Origin: Ramicandelaber brevisporus
Lineage: Eukaryota; Kickxellomycota; Ramicandelaberales; Ramicandelaberaceae
DNA: 49,943 nucleotides
Reading direction: 5' to 3'
Assembly: GCA_025201865.1 (NCBI GenBank)
Contig: MU602762.1
Coordinates: 9,537 to 59,479, forward strand
The notes beneath the pieces were generated by a model. The model saw only the letters and a program-made list of their open reading frames with translations. It was not told where the DNA came from and did no database searches. Shown piece after piece: positions 29,211-39,550 of this stretch (position 1 is its first letter; each line of letters opens with the position of its first letter). The position numbers were made by a program, and so were the translations under genes.

Positions 29211-29663
29211 ATGAAGGTGCACGTTTTGCCTCGAGTCGACTTATGGGCAGACCTCAAGCACCTCTTCGTCACACCTCCTATCGACAATGTCGTTGGTTTC
29301 GTCAGTGCCACTGTGTATCTGATCTCACTCACTGTAATCGTGACGACTGGTGTAACTTACGTTGCTCCTCCGCTCTCCTTTATCAAACCCAAGGAGCACC
29401 AGCTGCGCCGGTCCATGTTTTTCATCAATCTGTATCGAGTTCGCTTTGCCAATATGGATCCAGCGGACGAGAGCAATCGTGTGGTGCGTGCATTTGCTGC
29501 TGGAATGGCCACAGCTAGAAAAGTTTGGCCAGTTTTGGCAGTAGTAGCCATTCCGTATTCACCGGCTTTTACAAAACGAATCATCTATCCTACAAAGACG
29601 TGGATAGTTGGAATTTTCACTGATACTGCTCGACCTCATCAGGTCAGAACTCAATCAATTTAG
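29211..29663 (+). CDS. Small two-pass membrane protein of unknown function
   Basis: I do not recognise this gene. It encodes 150 aa from the ATG at 29211 (an upstream TTG at 29208 is not needed). Residues 27-53 are a clear membrane helix (GFVSATVYLISLTVIVTTGV), and 104-120 form a weaker hydrophobic stretch (VWPVLAVVAIPY) followed by basic residues. The loop between holds NLYRVRFANMDPADESNR, giving a charged face. It lies 165 bp downstream of the helical protein gene on the same strand and 55 bp from the convergent F-box-like gene. An organelle membrane location is plausible but not shown. Confidence 0.55.
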   Translation: MKVHVLPRVDLWADLKHLFVTPPIDNVVGFVSATVYLISLTVIVTTGVTYVAPPLSFIKPKEHQLRRSMFFINLYRVRFANMDPADESNRVVRAFAAGMATARKVWPVLAVVAIPYSPAFTKRIIYPTKTWIVGIFTDTARPHQVRTQSI

Positions 29664-29718
29664 TTTGTATTTTAATGAAAAAGAGTAATTATATGATTAA
29701 GCATTAAGAATTGAGCGT

Positions 29719-31323
29719 TTATTTGAAGGTTAAATTGGGATGGTTTCTGAGGATCTGCTCCTTTTCTGAACGTAGCCCACGGCGAACAGACAGCGTCTGA
29801 AGATGTTTAAACGCAGAAATGAACACAACCCACGCGTCCACATTCTTCTCATCATTGGTATATGGTTCACAATGAATGTATCTGACATTGGGAATTGACA
29901 TTCTTTTGGCAAGATCGACTGCATAATCTGCTGCATCCGATGTTATTGTGCAACCGATCAGACTCAAGTTTTGCAACGTCGCACCAATCCCACGAATGAT
30001 GAAACACGCCACCTCTTCTGTTATCTCGACAGCAGTCAGGTACAGATCATGGATACGCGTGTCGGTGTAGCTAAACATTTCGTAATGGTTGAGGAACAGA
30101 GGAGTTCTAAAGTGGTTTGTGTCGATAACCTCCAATTTCTGCAGAAGGTGCAACTTGGTTACAACAAGGTCACTGAAAAATTCCTCACCTTTACAATCGA
30201 GCGTAAAACTTGTAACTTTGGGAAGAGCGGTGACAAGTTGCTCGACCGCAGCGTATGGAAGCTGTCCCTCGAGAGTAATGTCAACAATGGATGGCCAAGG
30301 ACGAGAGAAGATCTGTGAGACTGGTGACCCATGGCGACGATAACAGCTGGTGCTGCAAACAGTTAGGGATAGATCTCTCAGAGCAGGCATTTGTTCAGGT
30401 GTAAATGTGCTGTAGTCGTAGGATGATCCGCTGCAGCAACATATGTACATACTGAGCCTCAACAGCTGTGGCAGTGGGTCGTTGAATAGCCCTTTGAGAC
30501 GCCATGATAAACATACTATTCCACCATCTTTATTGATCTCGTCACTGTTGTCGCTATCGTCGCTATCGTCGCTATCATCGCTATCATCGTCATCGGAACA
30601 TTCCGCATAATGGCAAATGTCGATAGCTGTGGTTCTAGCCAAGATAGGGGCAATGATAATATGGAATGGCAGAGAGGGCGAATCTAAACTAATGTCATAC
30701 TGAATTCTGGACTGGTGTTTGATCCTGGCTATGAACTGCTGTGTGTTTCTGATAGAATCACTGCTGTCTGTCTCACCATCACCATCACCATTATCACACT
30801 CATAATCCTCATTTACTTCAATGGTAATGTCAAGTCTAATCATCTTAAAATGACCATTATCAATACTGTTGTTAATCCAATTGGCAATTCGATCAAATTC
30901 AGATAAAGACAGGTCACCTAGAACAACACTGAGCGTGCGCAGGTTACTTAATGAGCTGAAATGTTCGTCAATACTCCACAGTTTACAAAGAGACCAGCAG
31001 TTGAGATGCATGACATTTGGAATACGGGCCACCAATTCAGCTGTGAGATCTTGACCGCGATTCATAACCAAGTGCCGAACAAGATGGCCGTAGTGATCCA
31101 ATGCTTCAAGAGATATCACAGCCGCATCACCACAGGCTTTGCTGACGTAGAGCTTGTGCCAGACTGTGCGTGTAAACATGTCATGAACTTCGCGATTGAC
31201 CGTTATAACCCTGGCTGCTTCATGACTAGTGAAGAACTCGACGACATACAGCTTCAGATCTAGTGGCAGATCGAGCAATCTGAAGGCTGCAGTGAGCGAG
31301 CTGTCGTTGTTGTTGCTTGTCAT
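29719..31323 (-). CDS. F-box-like leucine-rich-repeat protein (second copy)
   Basis: This encodes 534 aa from the ATG at 31323. Residues 14-60 are an F-box-like domain (FRLLDLPLDLKLYVVEFF...TVWHKLYV) aligning with that of the gene at 1014-2537, including the Arg-Val/Leu-Ile-Thr-Val-Asn core and the closing Trp. The remainder has divergent leucine-rich repeats with cysteines. An Asp/Ser repeat, (DDSDDSDDSDDSDNSD), sits near residues 240-260, encoded by tandem tcgctatcg units at 30546-30592. It probably acts as an SCF-type substrate receptor, but partners are unknown. The repeats beyond the F-box differ strongly from the first copy, as expected of fast-evolving families. Confidence 0.75.
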   Translation of the reverse strand: MTSNNNDSSLTAAFRLLDLPLDLKLYVVEFFTSHEAARVITVNREVHDMFTRTVWHKLYVSKACGDAAVISLEALDHYGHLVRHLVMNRGQDLTAELVARIPNVMHLNCWSLCKLWSIDEHFSSLSNLRTLSVVLGDLSLSEFDRIANWINNSIDNGHFKMIRLDITIEVNEDYECDNGDGDGETDSSDSIRNTQQFIARIKHQSRIQYDISLDSPSLPFHIIIAPILARTTAIDICHYAECSDDDDSDDSDDSDDSDNSDEINKDGGIVCLSWRLKGLFNDPLPQLLRLSMYICCCSGSSYDYSTFTPEQMPALRDLSLTVCSTSCYRRHGSPVSQIFSRPWPSIVDITLEGQLPYAAVEQLVTALPKVTSFTLDCKGEEFFSDLVVTKLHLLQKLEVIDTNHFRTPLFLNHYEMFSYTDTRIHDLYLTAVEITEEVACFIIRGIGATLQNLSLIGCTITSDAADYAVDLAKRMSIPNVRYIHCEPYTNDEKNVDAWVVFISAFKHLQTLSVRRGLRSEKEQILRNHPNLTFK

Positions 31324-31923
31324 CGGCGTGTTTGAGGCTGTGGCAGTTGCAGAGTGTGCTTTGTTTAGATAAAGTTGACTTGAAGAAATTGGATTGGAGA
31401 CAGATACTCCTCTTTCAGTGAGTTGCCAGCGATGACATCACTAGTAGATGACAGGTAAATGTGACGCCAAAGATGAACTTGAACAATGGTGCACAATACA
31501 TGCACAACATGGCATAGATGTTATCGTCTAGGATTGCTAATGTGCATCTTTTTCTTGGCGGTTTAAATTGCTCATTCAGATGGTTGTTGATTTGAGGCTG
31601 ATTCATGACTGTTTATGCAAGTGGACAGACACGTCAGTGCTCGCGTGCATGTAGCCGGTTCAATCAATCGAGATCACCCTGCAGGGATAATCCGAGAAAG
31701 AAGAGGAGAGCGGGAGAGGAGAGAGAGAGGGAGAGGGATACTTGCAGGAGCTCTGATTCTCTCTCAACTCAATCATTTTGGGGAATGTATTCTCGGCACA
31801 CGCTCGGTTGATGCCAAAACACGGATGGCCAGTGTAAAGTGCACACATACAAACACACTCGCGTTCGTTTCAAAAAAAATACAGCAAGAAAAAAACTATT
31901 TTGATAACACACTCTTCCACAGT
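31324..31923. other. Divergent intergenic region between F-box-like gene and VAC7
   Basis: About 600 bp. It includes a GA-rich stretch (gagaggagagagagagggagaggg) at about 31717-31739. A 63-aa minus-strand ORF with ATG at 31606 is present without recognisable features. The VAC7 frame is open upstream of the chosen start to an ATG at 31615, but that 103-codon part reads as leader. Confidence 0.5.
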
Positions 31924-34900
31924 ATGCATCAGCAGCAACAGCAGCAGCAACGCTCGAGACAAGGTCAGCAAGCTGCTCGTAGCGGCAATAACAGCAGTGG
32001 TAGCAACGCGAGTGCCTCACGCAACGGTAGTGGCACTGGCAGTGGCAGTGGCAGTGGCAATAGCGGTAACTCTGCCAACGGAAATGGCACATCAGAACAG
32101 CAGCAACAGCAGCAACAACAGCAACAGCAAAGACAACCTCATCCTCACCAAAAACAAAGGCGAAAACCGCAGCAACAGCAACAGCAGCAGCAACAGAAAC
32201 ATGTATCTACTGCATCGTCATTGTCGTCTACAGGCAGTATAGCTGGAATAGCGCCAAGCAGCGGTAGTGGTGGTGGTGGTGGTATTAGTAGCGGGGCTCA
32301 TGGTGTGAGTCGGATACCTCGTCGCTCCACTCCGTCGCCGTCTCCGCTCTCTGTCAACGCTGCTGTTCAGAACAAACAGCACGCGCAGCAAGTACATACA
32401 CAGCAACTCCAGCAACAAAATCGCGCGTTTTCGCCAGTCCCGTCGAATGCTCCGAGTCCAGTTACTGCCACTTCATTGGCATCATATTCATCAGACCACC
32501 ATATCAACAACAACCATACAATTCTGGATCCAAGTGGGACACCTCCAATCACACCGAGCAGTGCAGCATTGGCAACGAGTGGTGTTTCTGCATCATCATC
32601 AAGCTCGAGCAACAGCAGCAGTAACAGCAGCGGGGCATCAACACCATTTAATATATCGAGTAGTAACAATAATACTAATAGTAATAACAATGCAGGTGGG
32701 ATGATTAGTGGGGTTGGGATATCACGGCCTCCATCCCGACCGCCTTCTCGGCTGCGAGAGTCGATATCAGTTATTCGGACTCAAATACAGCCACCTTTGC
32801 CGAACACTGTTGTAGCAACCCAGACTGACTCAACAACAACAGCGATAGCAACAGCGACAGCAGCGACTACAAACGGTTCTCTTCTTTCAACTGTATCCTC
32901 TCTCACTGTGGATCCCACGACCCTTCCCCTTTCCGTTCCTCCTATTGCTTCAGCTACTACCAGCTCAAATAATACCAGTCCAGTAGACTCTACAGCAGCA
33001 ATAATAATACCAGCCGCACTTCTTGCCTCACAGCACTCCCTGCGTAGCAATCGGCCACATTCACCTTCCCCATTGAGTATCACAGCATCATCCACAGCAT
33101 CCGATCCAGTGCAACCTTATCAGCAGCACCCAGTTAGTCTCAGCGTGAGCAATAGCAGCAGCACAGCTAATAATAGTGCGGAAAATAGCCGCCGACCGAG
33201 TCTTCGCAGTGTTGGATCAGTACTGTCGATACACAGTAACCATTCATCAGCATCAACACATACACCTGTTGGTTATAGCAATAGTATCAATAATAGCAGT
33301 GCTCATAATACTCATAGTACTCATAATAATATGATAGAGCACTCTGCATTGGCTGAAATTGAGTATACAACAACTGGGATGGGCCTTGGAATGGGTATAA
33401 ATGATGAAGCGACAGCTAGAATGACCAGACTTCCCTCTTTTCATGGCAGAGCTCCATCTGATGTTAGCAACTATCTGGCAAGCGATATTCCAGCAGTGTA
33501 TACAGCAACAACAGCAGCAGCAACTACAAATGCTACAGTAGCAGGCACTGGTACAAGTACAGGTGCAAGTGCGGGTGCGAGTGCAGATTCATCAGCGGTG
33601 GTTACATTGACTACAACACCTGCACCAATCACGACAACATCAACTGCACCAGCTGCTCAATCCGCAGTGTTGGCAGCAGCCGCAGCGGCAAAGAGGAATC
33701 TTGCAGCCAACATCGCACCTCGACCAATGTCAACCCTAATCACTCACAATGCATCGCCCTTCCGTGAAGATGGCAGTATCAGTTTAGCAGGTGGAGAGCC
33801 AGCTGCCCACCTGGTGTCTGCATCAGCTACAGCAAGTTCAAGTGGCGCCGTCACAGGCACAGCAGTTAGTGGTACAGCCAGCAGTACAAGTGTAACAGCA
33901 GGCAGTGGAGCTACAGGCACAGGGTCAAATCGACAGCTGACAGTTGAAGGAAACGTGGCTACAGCATCATCAAGTGCACTTCAACATCCCCGGCTGTCCA
34001 TTGCAAATGTTGGAGTACTTCGAGGATTCGCAAGTGTACGCAAGGATAGCAATGATTCATCAGTGGCTGGATCACACCACAGTACAATTAATGAATACGA
34101 TGGATTGATCCATCCCACTGCAATTGCAGTCAATGAGCATTTGAATGAACAACACTCAGCAACAGCAACAGCAGCAACTACAACTACAGCAACTGATTCA
34201 TTTGGAAGCACTAGTAAACCTCGCAGTACCCGTTCAGTCTATCAACAGCAACAACATCCACATCATAGTCAACATCATAATCAACAACAGCAGCACCATT
34301 CATCGGCAGCAGCTAGAAGTGGAAGTGCATTTGTGCCATATGCTCCAGAGTGGTCTGGCTTTGCATCATTGCTGGGCAGCGATACAAATGATTCTGATCA
34401 AGAGAGTTTCATTCGTGGAAATCTGCGCTCACGTACTACAGCCTCAGTTGCCGGGGACTCTGCCACTCGTGAAGGTGCAGGTGCAGGTGGAAGTGGAAGT
34501 GGATCAGGCTCACGCAGTAGAGGGTCTCGTGCACCTTCTCGAAACAGACTGCAGTCAAGAAATCAGAGCCATCGATGGTCAACTTACTCAGGTGCACCTC
34601 CTTTGCCTCAGCCTCCATCTGGCTCTTCAGTACCTCGAGGTGCATCTTCGTCATCCACCACCCATCGCGCATCGCAGTATGGACTGCCTCCTAATTATAC
34701 TCACAATCAACAACAGCATCAGCGTCAACCATCTGTTCCAAATGCATCAGACAGTGAGAATGAACATAGCCAGCCAGGCAGTGCTTACCCATCACGCCCA
34801 CCCAGTACAGTTTCAATCGATGCAGACACTGAGAGTTTAGATGGTCATTCATCCACAACATCCGCGACATCCTCATATCAGCAGTATCAACACTATCAGC

Positions 34901-37098
34901 CTTCGCAACGATTCTTGCCTGAACACGAGCAAATATCCAACTTTGCTCCAATGCTATACAACCCTTCAAATGCAGATAGCCATCTCATCACAGCGTCTCC
35001 ACTGCCTGTTGGCGGCACGGAAGAAGGTCTTGACTCTTCAGAAGGCAGATTGTCTGCACTGGAGAGTGGAGCTAGTCTTGGACGACTCAGCAGCAGTGAT
35101 CGACTTGTTTTAGACCAGCAGCTTGATACATTATATGGTGCAACTGGCGAGTTTCACTTTACACACTCACCTCACCAACATGCTCGTCTTCACAGCCATC
35201 ACAGCCATCTCAGTCAGATGAGTCAGATGAATCAGATGAGTCAACTCAATCACCATCACCATCACCATAATCAAAACTATCGACAGGCAGCAGCATCTGT
35301 ATCAACGATGGATGAATCTGCCTCTGAGATCAGTGCGAGTGATGCACTTGAGTATCAGCAGAATAGGGAGCAGGAGCGCTTCAGATATCGAGTTGGATCT
35401 GGAGTCACAGCCAACTCTAATCGACAGCCTCTACGCACTCCACAGTCACCAACAATGTCTGGTATGCCAACGCCATCATCACCTGAACCAGACTTTGCAG
35501 GCAACAGTGTAGGTAGTTCAGTGGCAGCTTCAAATGCTGTTCGAAATAAACGATCTGGTCGACTGTTGCGTCATTTTGCAAGCGGTGGAGGAGCCGAACT
35601 GGATAAATTTGGATCAGCTCCAATGTCGTTCCAATCGACCACTGGTAGCAATATACCTTCACTTGCTCAGTTCCCCGCATATCAACAACAACATCAACAA
35701 CATCAACAACAGCCTGCCTCCAACGTGTTTGATGACGGTGCAGGCGTTCCAACGCACCTGCCAATTCCACGTCCACTTGGCCGTCGATTTGGTCGCAATC
35801 GCCCTCAGTCTGACTATATTGCGTCCATCCCAGGTATTGGAGGCAGTGCTACTGGTGGATCTGGCACTGGCAGTGTTGGTGGTGGTGGTGTAGGCGGCAC
35901 TGGCTCTGATCATGCAAGTGAGACCACTCCATTGTTTCCACGTCATCGCAAACCACGCACTTCATCCAATCACCTCTTTGCTGCTTTGCCAGGCAGCTCT
36001 TCGGGCAGCTTCCCATCTGGTGTGCAATCTGGCGTGTCCACAATGCCCTCATCATTTGCAACAGCTGGCAGCAGTGCACAGTCTGGCTCTGTATATGCTG
36101 CTCTGATGGGTGGAGCACAATCTGGGTATGAGGATGGTGGCATCAAATGGTCACGCATCTTCTTCAGATTGCTGTTAGTGGTCATTGTTATCCTAATTGG
36201 CGCAGCATCTGTGTGGCACTTTAGTACACTCCCACTGGATGTGCCGCGTGCTCATGCAATCACATCCGTTCTAGCTGCTGAGAAGGAACTGGTGTTTGAC
36301 TTGCATCTTCAAGGTGTGAATCCAAATATTGTTGAAGTCATTATTGATGGCGCTGATTTGAGTCTGTTTGCCGCTCCACTTCCACTCCCTGAAAAGCCAC
36401 CAGCTGACAATTCAACCGAACCGACACCAACTTCAACAACAGCATCTGTCCCAGCAACTCGCCCAGTCTCGCCCAGTATGCTGTCCGATTCGTCAACCAT
36501 ATCTGCGAGCTCATCGTCGTCACCGTCGTCGTCGTCTTCATTGTCATCATCTTCTTCTTCAAGTCCAACACCTACATCGCAGACCCCACCTCTGTTCCTT
36601 GGTGCAATTGTGTCACTGCAAGAGCCATTCAAGTTCCCGAAGCGGTCATTGTGGCCCAAACAAACTCCCGAGTTGACCAGCTCTGTGTCTCAAATCCGAC
36701 TGCGTAATCCTGGCGCCAGTGCTGGTGAGACTGCCAATGACAAAAGTATCACACAAAGTTCAAACCGGCAGCAACGTCGCCATCATCGCAAAGCTGATAA
36801 TTCCGGCGAAGATGGTAAAGATGGCAAGGACGGTAAGGATGGCAAGGACGGTAAGAATGACAAAGGTGACAAGGAACACACTGATGATGAGTCAGATCGT
36901 GACAAATGGAAGCAGATTATTGCAAATCCATATGAGCTGACGGTTCGTGGTACACTCAATTATACATTGTGGTCACGGCCGTTTGTTATACCAATTTGTA
37001 TTGTTCGATCGGTTGATCCATCCAAGCGAGAGCCTCCAGAATCCGGCGCTGGCGAAGTACGCCTCTGTGGTCATGATTTGACATCCACTCACATTTGA
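31924..37098 (+). CDS. VAC7: Vac7-type regulator of the vacuolar PI3P 5-kinase complex
   Basis: This encodes 1724 aa from the ATG at 31924 (MHQQQ), with another in-frame ATG at 31615 giving an unlikely N-terminal extension. Residues 1-1400 are disordered, dominated by poly-Gln, Ser, Thr and Ala runs. A single membrane helix at about 1410-1431 (RLLLVVIVILIGAASVW) is followed by the conserved lumenal Vac7 domain: KELVFDLHLQGVNPNIVEVIIDGADLSLFA, LGAIVSLQEPFKFP, IRLRNPG, and WKQIIANPYELTVRG. In yeast, Vac7 activates Fab1 with Vac14 and Fig4 to make PI(3,5)P2 on the vacuole. A GKD repeat near 1630-1645 is an odd collagen-like insertion in the lumenal part. It is convergent with a V-ATPase subunit gene. 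Confidence 0.86.
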   Translation: MHQQQQQQQRSRQGQQAARSGNNSSGSNASASRNGSGTGSGSGSGNSGNSANGNGTSEQQQQQQQQQQQRQPHPHQKQRRKPQQQQQQQQQKHVSTASSLSSTGSIAGIAPSSGSGGGGGISSGAHGVSRIPRRSTPSPSPLSVNAAVQNKQHAQQVHTQQLQQQNRAFSPVPSNAPSPVTATSLASYSSDHHINNNHTILDPSGTPPITPSSAALATSGVSASSSSSSNSSSNSSGASTPFNISSSNNNTNSNNNAGGMISGVGISRPPSRPPSRLRESISVIRTQIQPPLPNTVVATQTDSTTTAIATATAATTNGSLLSTVSSLTVDPTTLPLSVPPIASATTSSNNTSPVDSTAAIIIPAALLASQHSLRSNRPHSPSPLSITASSTASDPVQPYQQHPVSLSVSNSSSTANNSAENSRRPSLRSVGSVLSIHSNHSSASTHTPVGYSNSINNSSAHNTHSTHNNMIEHSALAEIEYTTTGMGLGMGINDEATARMTRLPSFHGRAPSDVSNYLASDIPAVYTATTAAATTNATVAGTGTSTGASAGASADSSAVVTLTTTPAPITTTSTAPAAQSAVLAAAAAAKRNLAANIAPRPMSTLITHNASPFREDGSISLAGGEPAAHLVSASATASSSGAVTGTAVSGTASSTSVTAGSGATGTGSNRQLTVEGNVATASSSALQHPRLSIANVGVLRGFASVRKDSNDSSVAGSHHSTINEYDGLIHPTAIAVNEHLNEQHSATATAATTTTATDSFGSTSKPRSTRSVYQQQQHPHHSQHHNQQQQHHSSAAARSGSAFVPYAPEWSGFASLLGSDTNDSDQESFIRGNLRSRTTASVAGDSATREGAGAGGSGSGSGSRSRGSRAPSRNRLQSRNQSHRWSTYSGAPPLPQPPSGSSVPRGASSSSTTHRASQYGLPPNYTHNQQQHQRQPSVPNASDSENEHSQPGSAYPSRPPSTVSIDADTESLDGHSSTTSATSSYQQYQHYQPSQRFLPEHEQISNFAPMLYNPSNADSHLITASPLPVGGTEEGLDSSEGRLSALESGASLGRLSSSDRLVLDQQLDTLYGATGEFHFTHSPHQHARLHSHHSHLSQMSQMNQMSQLNHHHHHHNQNYRQAAASVSTMDESASEISASDALEYQQNREQERFRYRVGSGVTANSNRQPLRTPQSPTMSGMPTPSSPEPDFAGNSVGSSVAASNAVRNKRSGRLLRHFASGGGAELDKFGSAPMSFQSTTGSNIPSLAQFPAYQQQHQQHQQQPASNVFDDGAGVPTHLPIPRPLGRRFGRNRPQSDYIASIPGIGGSATGGSGTGSVGGGGVGGTGSDHASETTPLFPRHRKPRTSSNHLFAALPGSSSGSFPSGVQSGVSTMPSSFATAGSSAQSGSVYAALMGGAQSGYEDGGIKWSRIFFRLLLVVIVILIGAASVWHFSTLPLDVPRAHAITSVLAAEKELVFDLHLQGVNPNIVEVIIDGADLSLFAAPLPLPEKPPADNSTEPTPTSTTASVPATRPVSPSMLSDSSTISASSSSSPSSSSSLSSSSSSSPTPTSQTPPLFLGAIVSLQEPFKFPKRSLWPKQTPELTSSVSQIRLRNPGASAGETANDKSITQSSNRQQRRHHRKADNSGEDGKDGKDGKDGKDGKNDKGDKEHTDDESDRDKWKQIIANPYELTVRGTLNYTLWSRPFVIPICIVRSVDPSKREPPESGAGEVRLCGHDLTSTHI

Positions 37099-37391
37099 TT
37101 CCCCCTACACTTCATCATCATTCACTACTACTACTACTACTACTACTATTATTACTATTATTACTATTTTGCTTTCCTCTTATTGCGATTCTTTTATTTC
37201 TTTACTTTTTGTCTATTCAATTCTTGTCTCTACTTTCGCTCATACACCTAAACCTACTCCCCCTCCTTTCTTACTCTCTTACTTCGCTTCCTTTATTTAA
37301 AACTAGATGGACATTTCTGATTCTAATTTTATTCTTTTATCCTCATTTGCTTATCTTTGCTTTATTTAAGAATAAACCTTGCCAATCAACA

Positions 37392-37748
37392 TTACTCTGC
37401 CACCATCTTCTTTACTCGATTCAGCACCGAATCCTTTGTTGGATCGTACGGCTTATTCTTCGACGGAATCTCCAGCACCGCCGGATATGCCTCTACATGT
37501 CCATCCACAAGATGCCTAATCTCGTCCGCAACCTGCTGTGTAATCATGACAATCGCAATATCGGGTCTGTTCTGCGTAAACTCTGTGAATGTTGACTCGA
37601 TAGTCGAAGAAGTGGTCTTGTTGTCGACAACTAAGAAGTTGGACCGGCTCTGAGCATCAACGTGGCCGATCCCGGCGAGAAGCATACCCGTTACAGTGTC
37701 TTCATCGCCGATCACTGCCAGAAGCGTGCGTTCGGCTGCTGAGGACAT
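37392..37748 (-). CDS. VMA7: V-type proton ATPase subunit F
   Basis: This encodes 118 aa, the normal length of this V1 subunit. It begins MSSAAERTLLAVIGDEDTVTGMLLAGIG with the conserved glycine-rich loop and continues NFLVVD and IAIVMITQQVADEIR, the family core, ending with a basic helix. Subunit F sits on the central stalk of V1 and helps couple ATP hydrolysis to proton pumping into the vacuole. The ATG at 37748 is the only good start. The gene lies between convergent VAC7 and, 280 bp upstream, the ZIP gene on the same strand. Confidence 0.96.
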   Translation of the reverse strand: MSSAAERTLLAVIGDEDTVTGMLLAGIGHVDAQSRSNFLVVDNKTTSSTIESTFTEFTQNRPDIAIVMITQQVADEIRHLVDGHVEAYPAVLEIPSKNKPYDPTKDSVLNRVKKMVAE

Positions 37749-38028
37749 TTCGTGTACGTGTCGACGTGGAAGATGAAGGCAGTGATTTATAAAAAAGAAA
37801 AAAAAGAAAAGAAAAATTACAAGGTGGGAGATCTAGCAAAGTTAGCTACTCACTATCAACATACCAGAATCACAATCTAACATCCAGTATCCAACATCCA
37901 GGAACAGTTGTTATCAAAGGATATTAATGGTTCAAACTATAAAAAAAAGAAGAAAACACAATAAAAGTAAAAATGAAGAAGAAGAAAAGATGTAAACAGA
38001 TGATTAAAGCTGTAACTATGAATTGTGA

Positions 38029-39426
38029 TTAAGCCCAGATGCCAATGATGGCCATAGCAGCCGCTCCCAGATACAATGCGATGAACGCCATCGTTTTCGC
38101 ACTCTTGGTCTTGCGTGCAAACTTCTCGCCTGAGAACTCCTCGGCCATCAAGCTGACCAGTGCCGTGTAGATCAAGATTCCAGCCGACAGTGCATCAAAG
38201 ATACCTTGAGTCAACAGAGCAGATTGAGAGTTGGGGCGGTAGGTCGATGTGATGCCGATGCCAATTGCAACACCGATGGGAGTGGTGATGATAAAGAAGA
38301 GCGCGTTCATCAAGGAGTGCAGCATGGCGGAACGAACGGCACGGGCAGATTGCTGCTTGCTGTTGCTTTGAGACGCTGCCTTTTCATTGTCGATTTCGTC
38401 AGACAGCTCGGAGTCCTTGGATACGAGCTCGTAGCGGTTCATGGCGGGAGATAAGAAGATGCTGGAGATGCGAGCGCCGAGAGCCATGCCTTCAAAACAC
38501 TGATGGAAGACGATGGCTGCCAACAGTGTTTTGAACTCGTCTTGACCAGTAACACCGAGTGTGATGCCAATAATCACAGAGTGCAACGCAATGCCGAGCT
38601 CGAGAACATATGTGGAGATGCGAGCACGAATGGAGGCCGCAGTTTCCGAGCTGCTGCCACCAACGTGAAGACCTTGAGATATACCAAGAGCGCCATGGAC
38701 GTGAGCATGAGAATGATGGACAGCGAGTGGCATATTGGCCGGGCAGTTCTCATCAGCATCAGCATTACCATCGGTAGTGTTGTTGCCAGACTCAGAACCA
38801 GCGGAACCACTACCAGCACCAGCAGTAACAGCGGAATGGCCGTGGGCAACCGAATGCTCGTGATCATGACCGTGCTGGTCGCGCGAGTGTTTCATGGCAT
38901 ATGCAACTGCGACATATTCAATCAGATGCATAATGAGCATGGCAAGCATGGCGAACAAACTCGCAAACGCCGTGTACGAGTCCTTGAACGCGGTTGGAGC
39001 GCACTTGTTTGTGAGAGCAGACACGGCACCAGGGAACATGTGGATCAAACCAGTTGCCAGAATGACACCGGCGCCAAAGAAGAGGCCAAAGTCGATAATG
39101 CCTTGGAACACGGGGCTTTTGGCAGCACCAAGACGCTGGGCAATGATGGGGACCAGAGCACCGATACCACTTGTGACTAGAATGATAAAGAGGGAGCCGA
39201 TGCGCAGAGAGTTGTCGACAACCTCGTCAGAGTCAATGGCGAGCTGGTTGCAAGCCAGTTCGGCGTCGAACTCATGGTCGTGGTCATGGTCGTCATGGCC
39301 ACCACCGTGATATGGGATGGCAATGTTCTTGGCGAGAGAGCCGGACGAGAAGAGGCAGGCGGCAACTGCGCAGGTGATGGCAGTGCTGACTATAGCTGCT
39401 CTGAATTTTGATGGTGAAGATGCCAT
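38029..39426 (-). CDS. ZIP-family zinc/iron transporter
   Basis: This encodes 465 aa from the ATG at 39426. The frame stays open upstream to a TTG at 39612, but that part is repeat-derived leader. A signal-anchor segment (residues 8-32) is followed by a His-rich stretch (HGGGHDDHDHDHEF). Eight membrane helices follow, with the variable loop rich in histidine (HGHDHEHSVAHGHS and VHHSHAHVHG). The metal-site helices carry HSVIIGITLGVTG and FHQCFEGMALG, the HxxxE motif of fungal ZIPs. It imports Zn2+ or Fe2+ into the cytosol. It is head to head with a second ZIP gene across 1112 bp. Confidence 0.93.
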   Translation of the reverse strand: MASSPSKFRAAIVSTAITCAVAACLFSSGSLAKNIAIPYHGGGHDDHDHDHEFDAELACNQLAIDSDEVVDNSLRIGSLFIILVTSGIGALVPIIAQRLGAAKSPVFQGIIDFGLFFGAGVILATGLIHMFPGAVSALTNKCAPTAFKDSYTAFASLFAMLAMLIMHLIEYVAVAYAMKHSRDQHGHDHEHSVAHGHSAVTAGAGSGSAGSESGNNTTDGNADADENCPANMPLAVHHSHAHVHGALGISQGLHVGGSSSETAASIRARISTYVLELGIALHSVIIGITLGVTGQDEFKTLLAAIVFHQCFEGMALGARISSIFLSPAMNRYELVSKDSELSDEIDNEKAASQSNSKQQSARAVRSAMLHSLMNALFFIITTPIGVAIGIGITSTYRPNSQSALLTQGIFDALSAGILIYTALVSLMAEEFSGEKFARKTKSAKTMAFIALYLGAAAMAIIGIWA

Positions 39427-39544
39427 TTTGTGTGATGTGTTGTTATGGGCTGAGATTGATGAGGCAAGAGTGAAGACGAAGCGCGCCAAGGTGGGGAAAT
39501 TATGAAGGCTAAGGCTGTCTGAGTTGTGTGTGTGTGTATGAGTT

Positions 39545-39550
39545 CTATAT
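39545..39550 (-). promoter_or_regulatory. Possible TATA box of the left ZIP gene
   Basis: TATATA lies 119 bp upstream of the minus-strand ATG at 39426 in the context gttcTATATATgcgcg. Position and sequence fit a TATA element, but the transcription start is unknown. Confidence 0.35.

Noticed and set aside
37099-37391. Leucine-rich frame downstream of VAC7
   Set aside because: It arises from an (ACT)n/(ATT)n repeat in the trailer.
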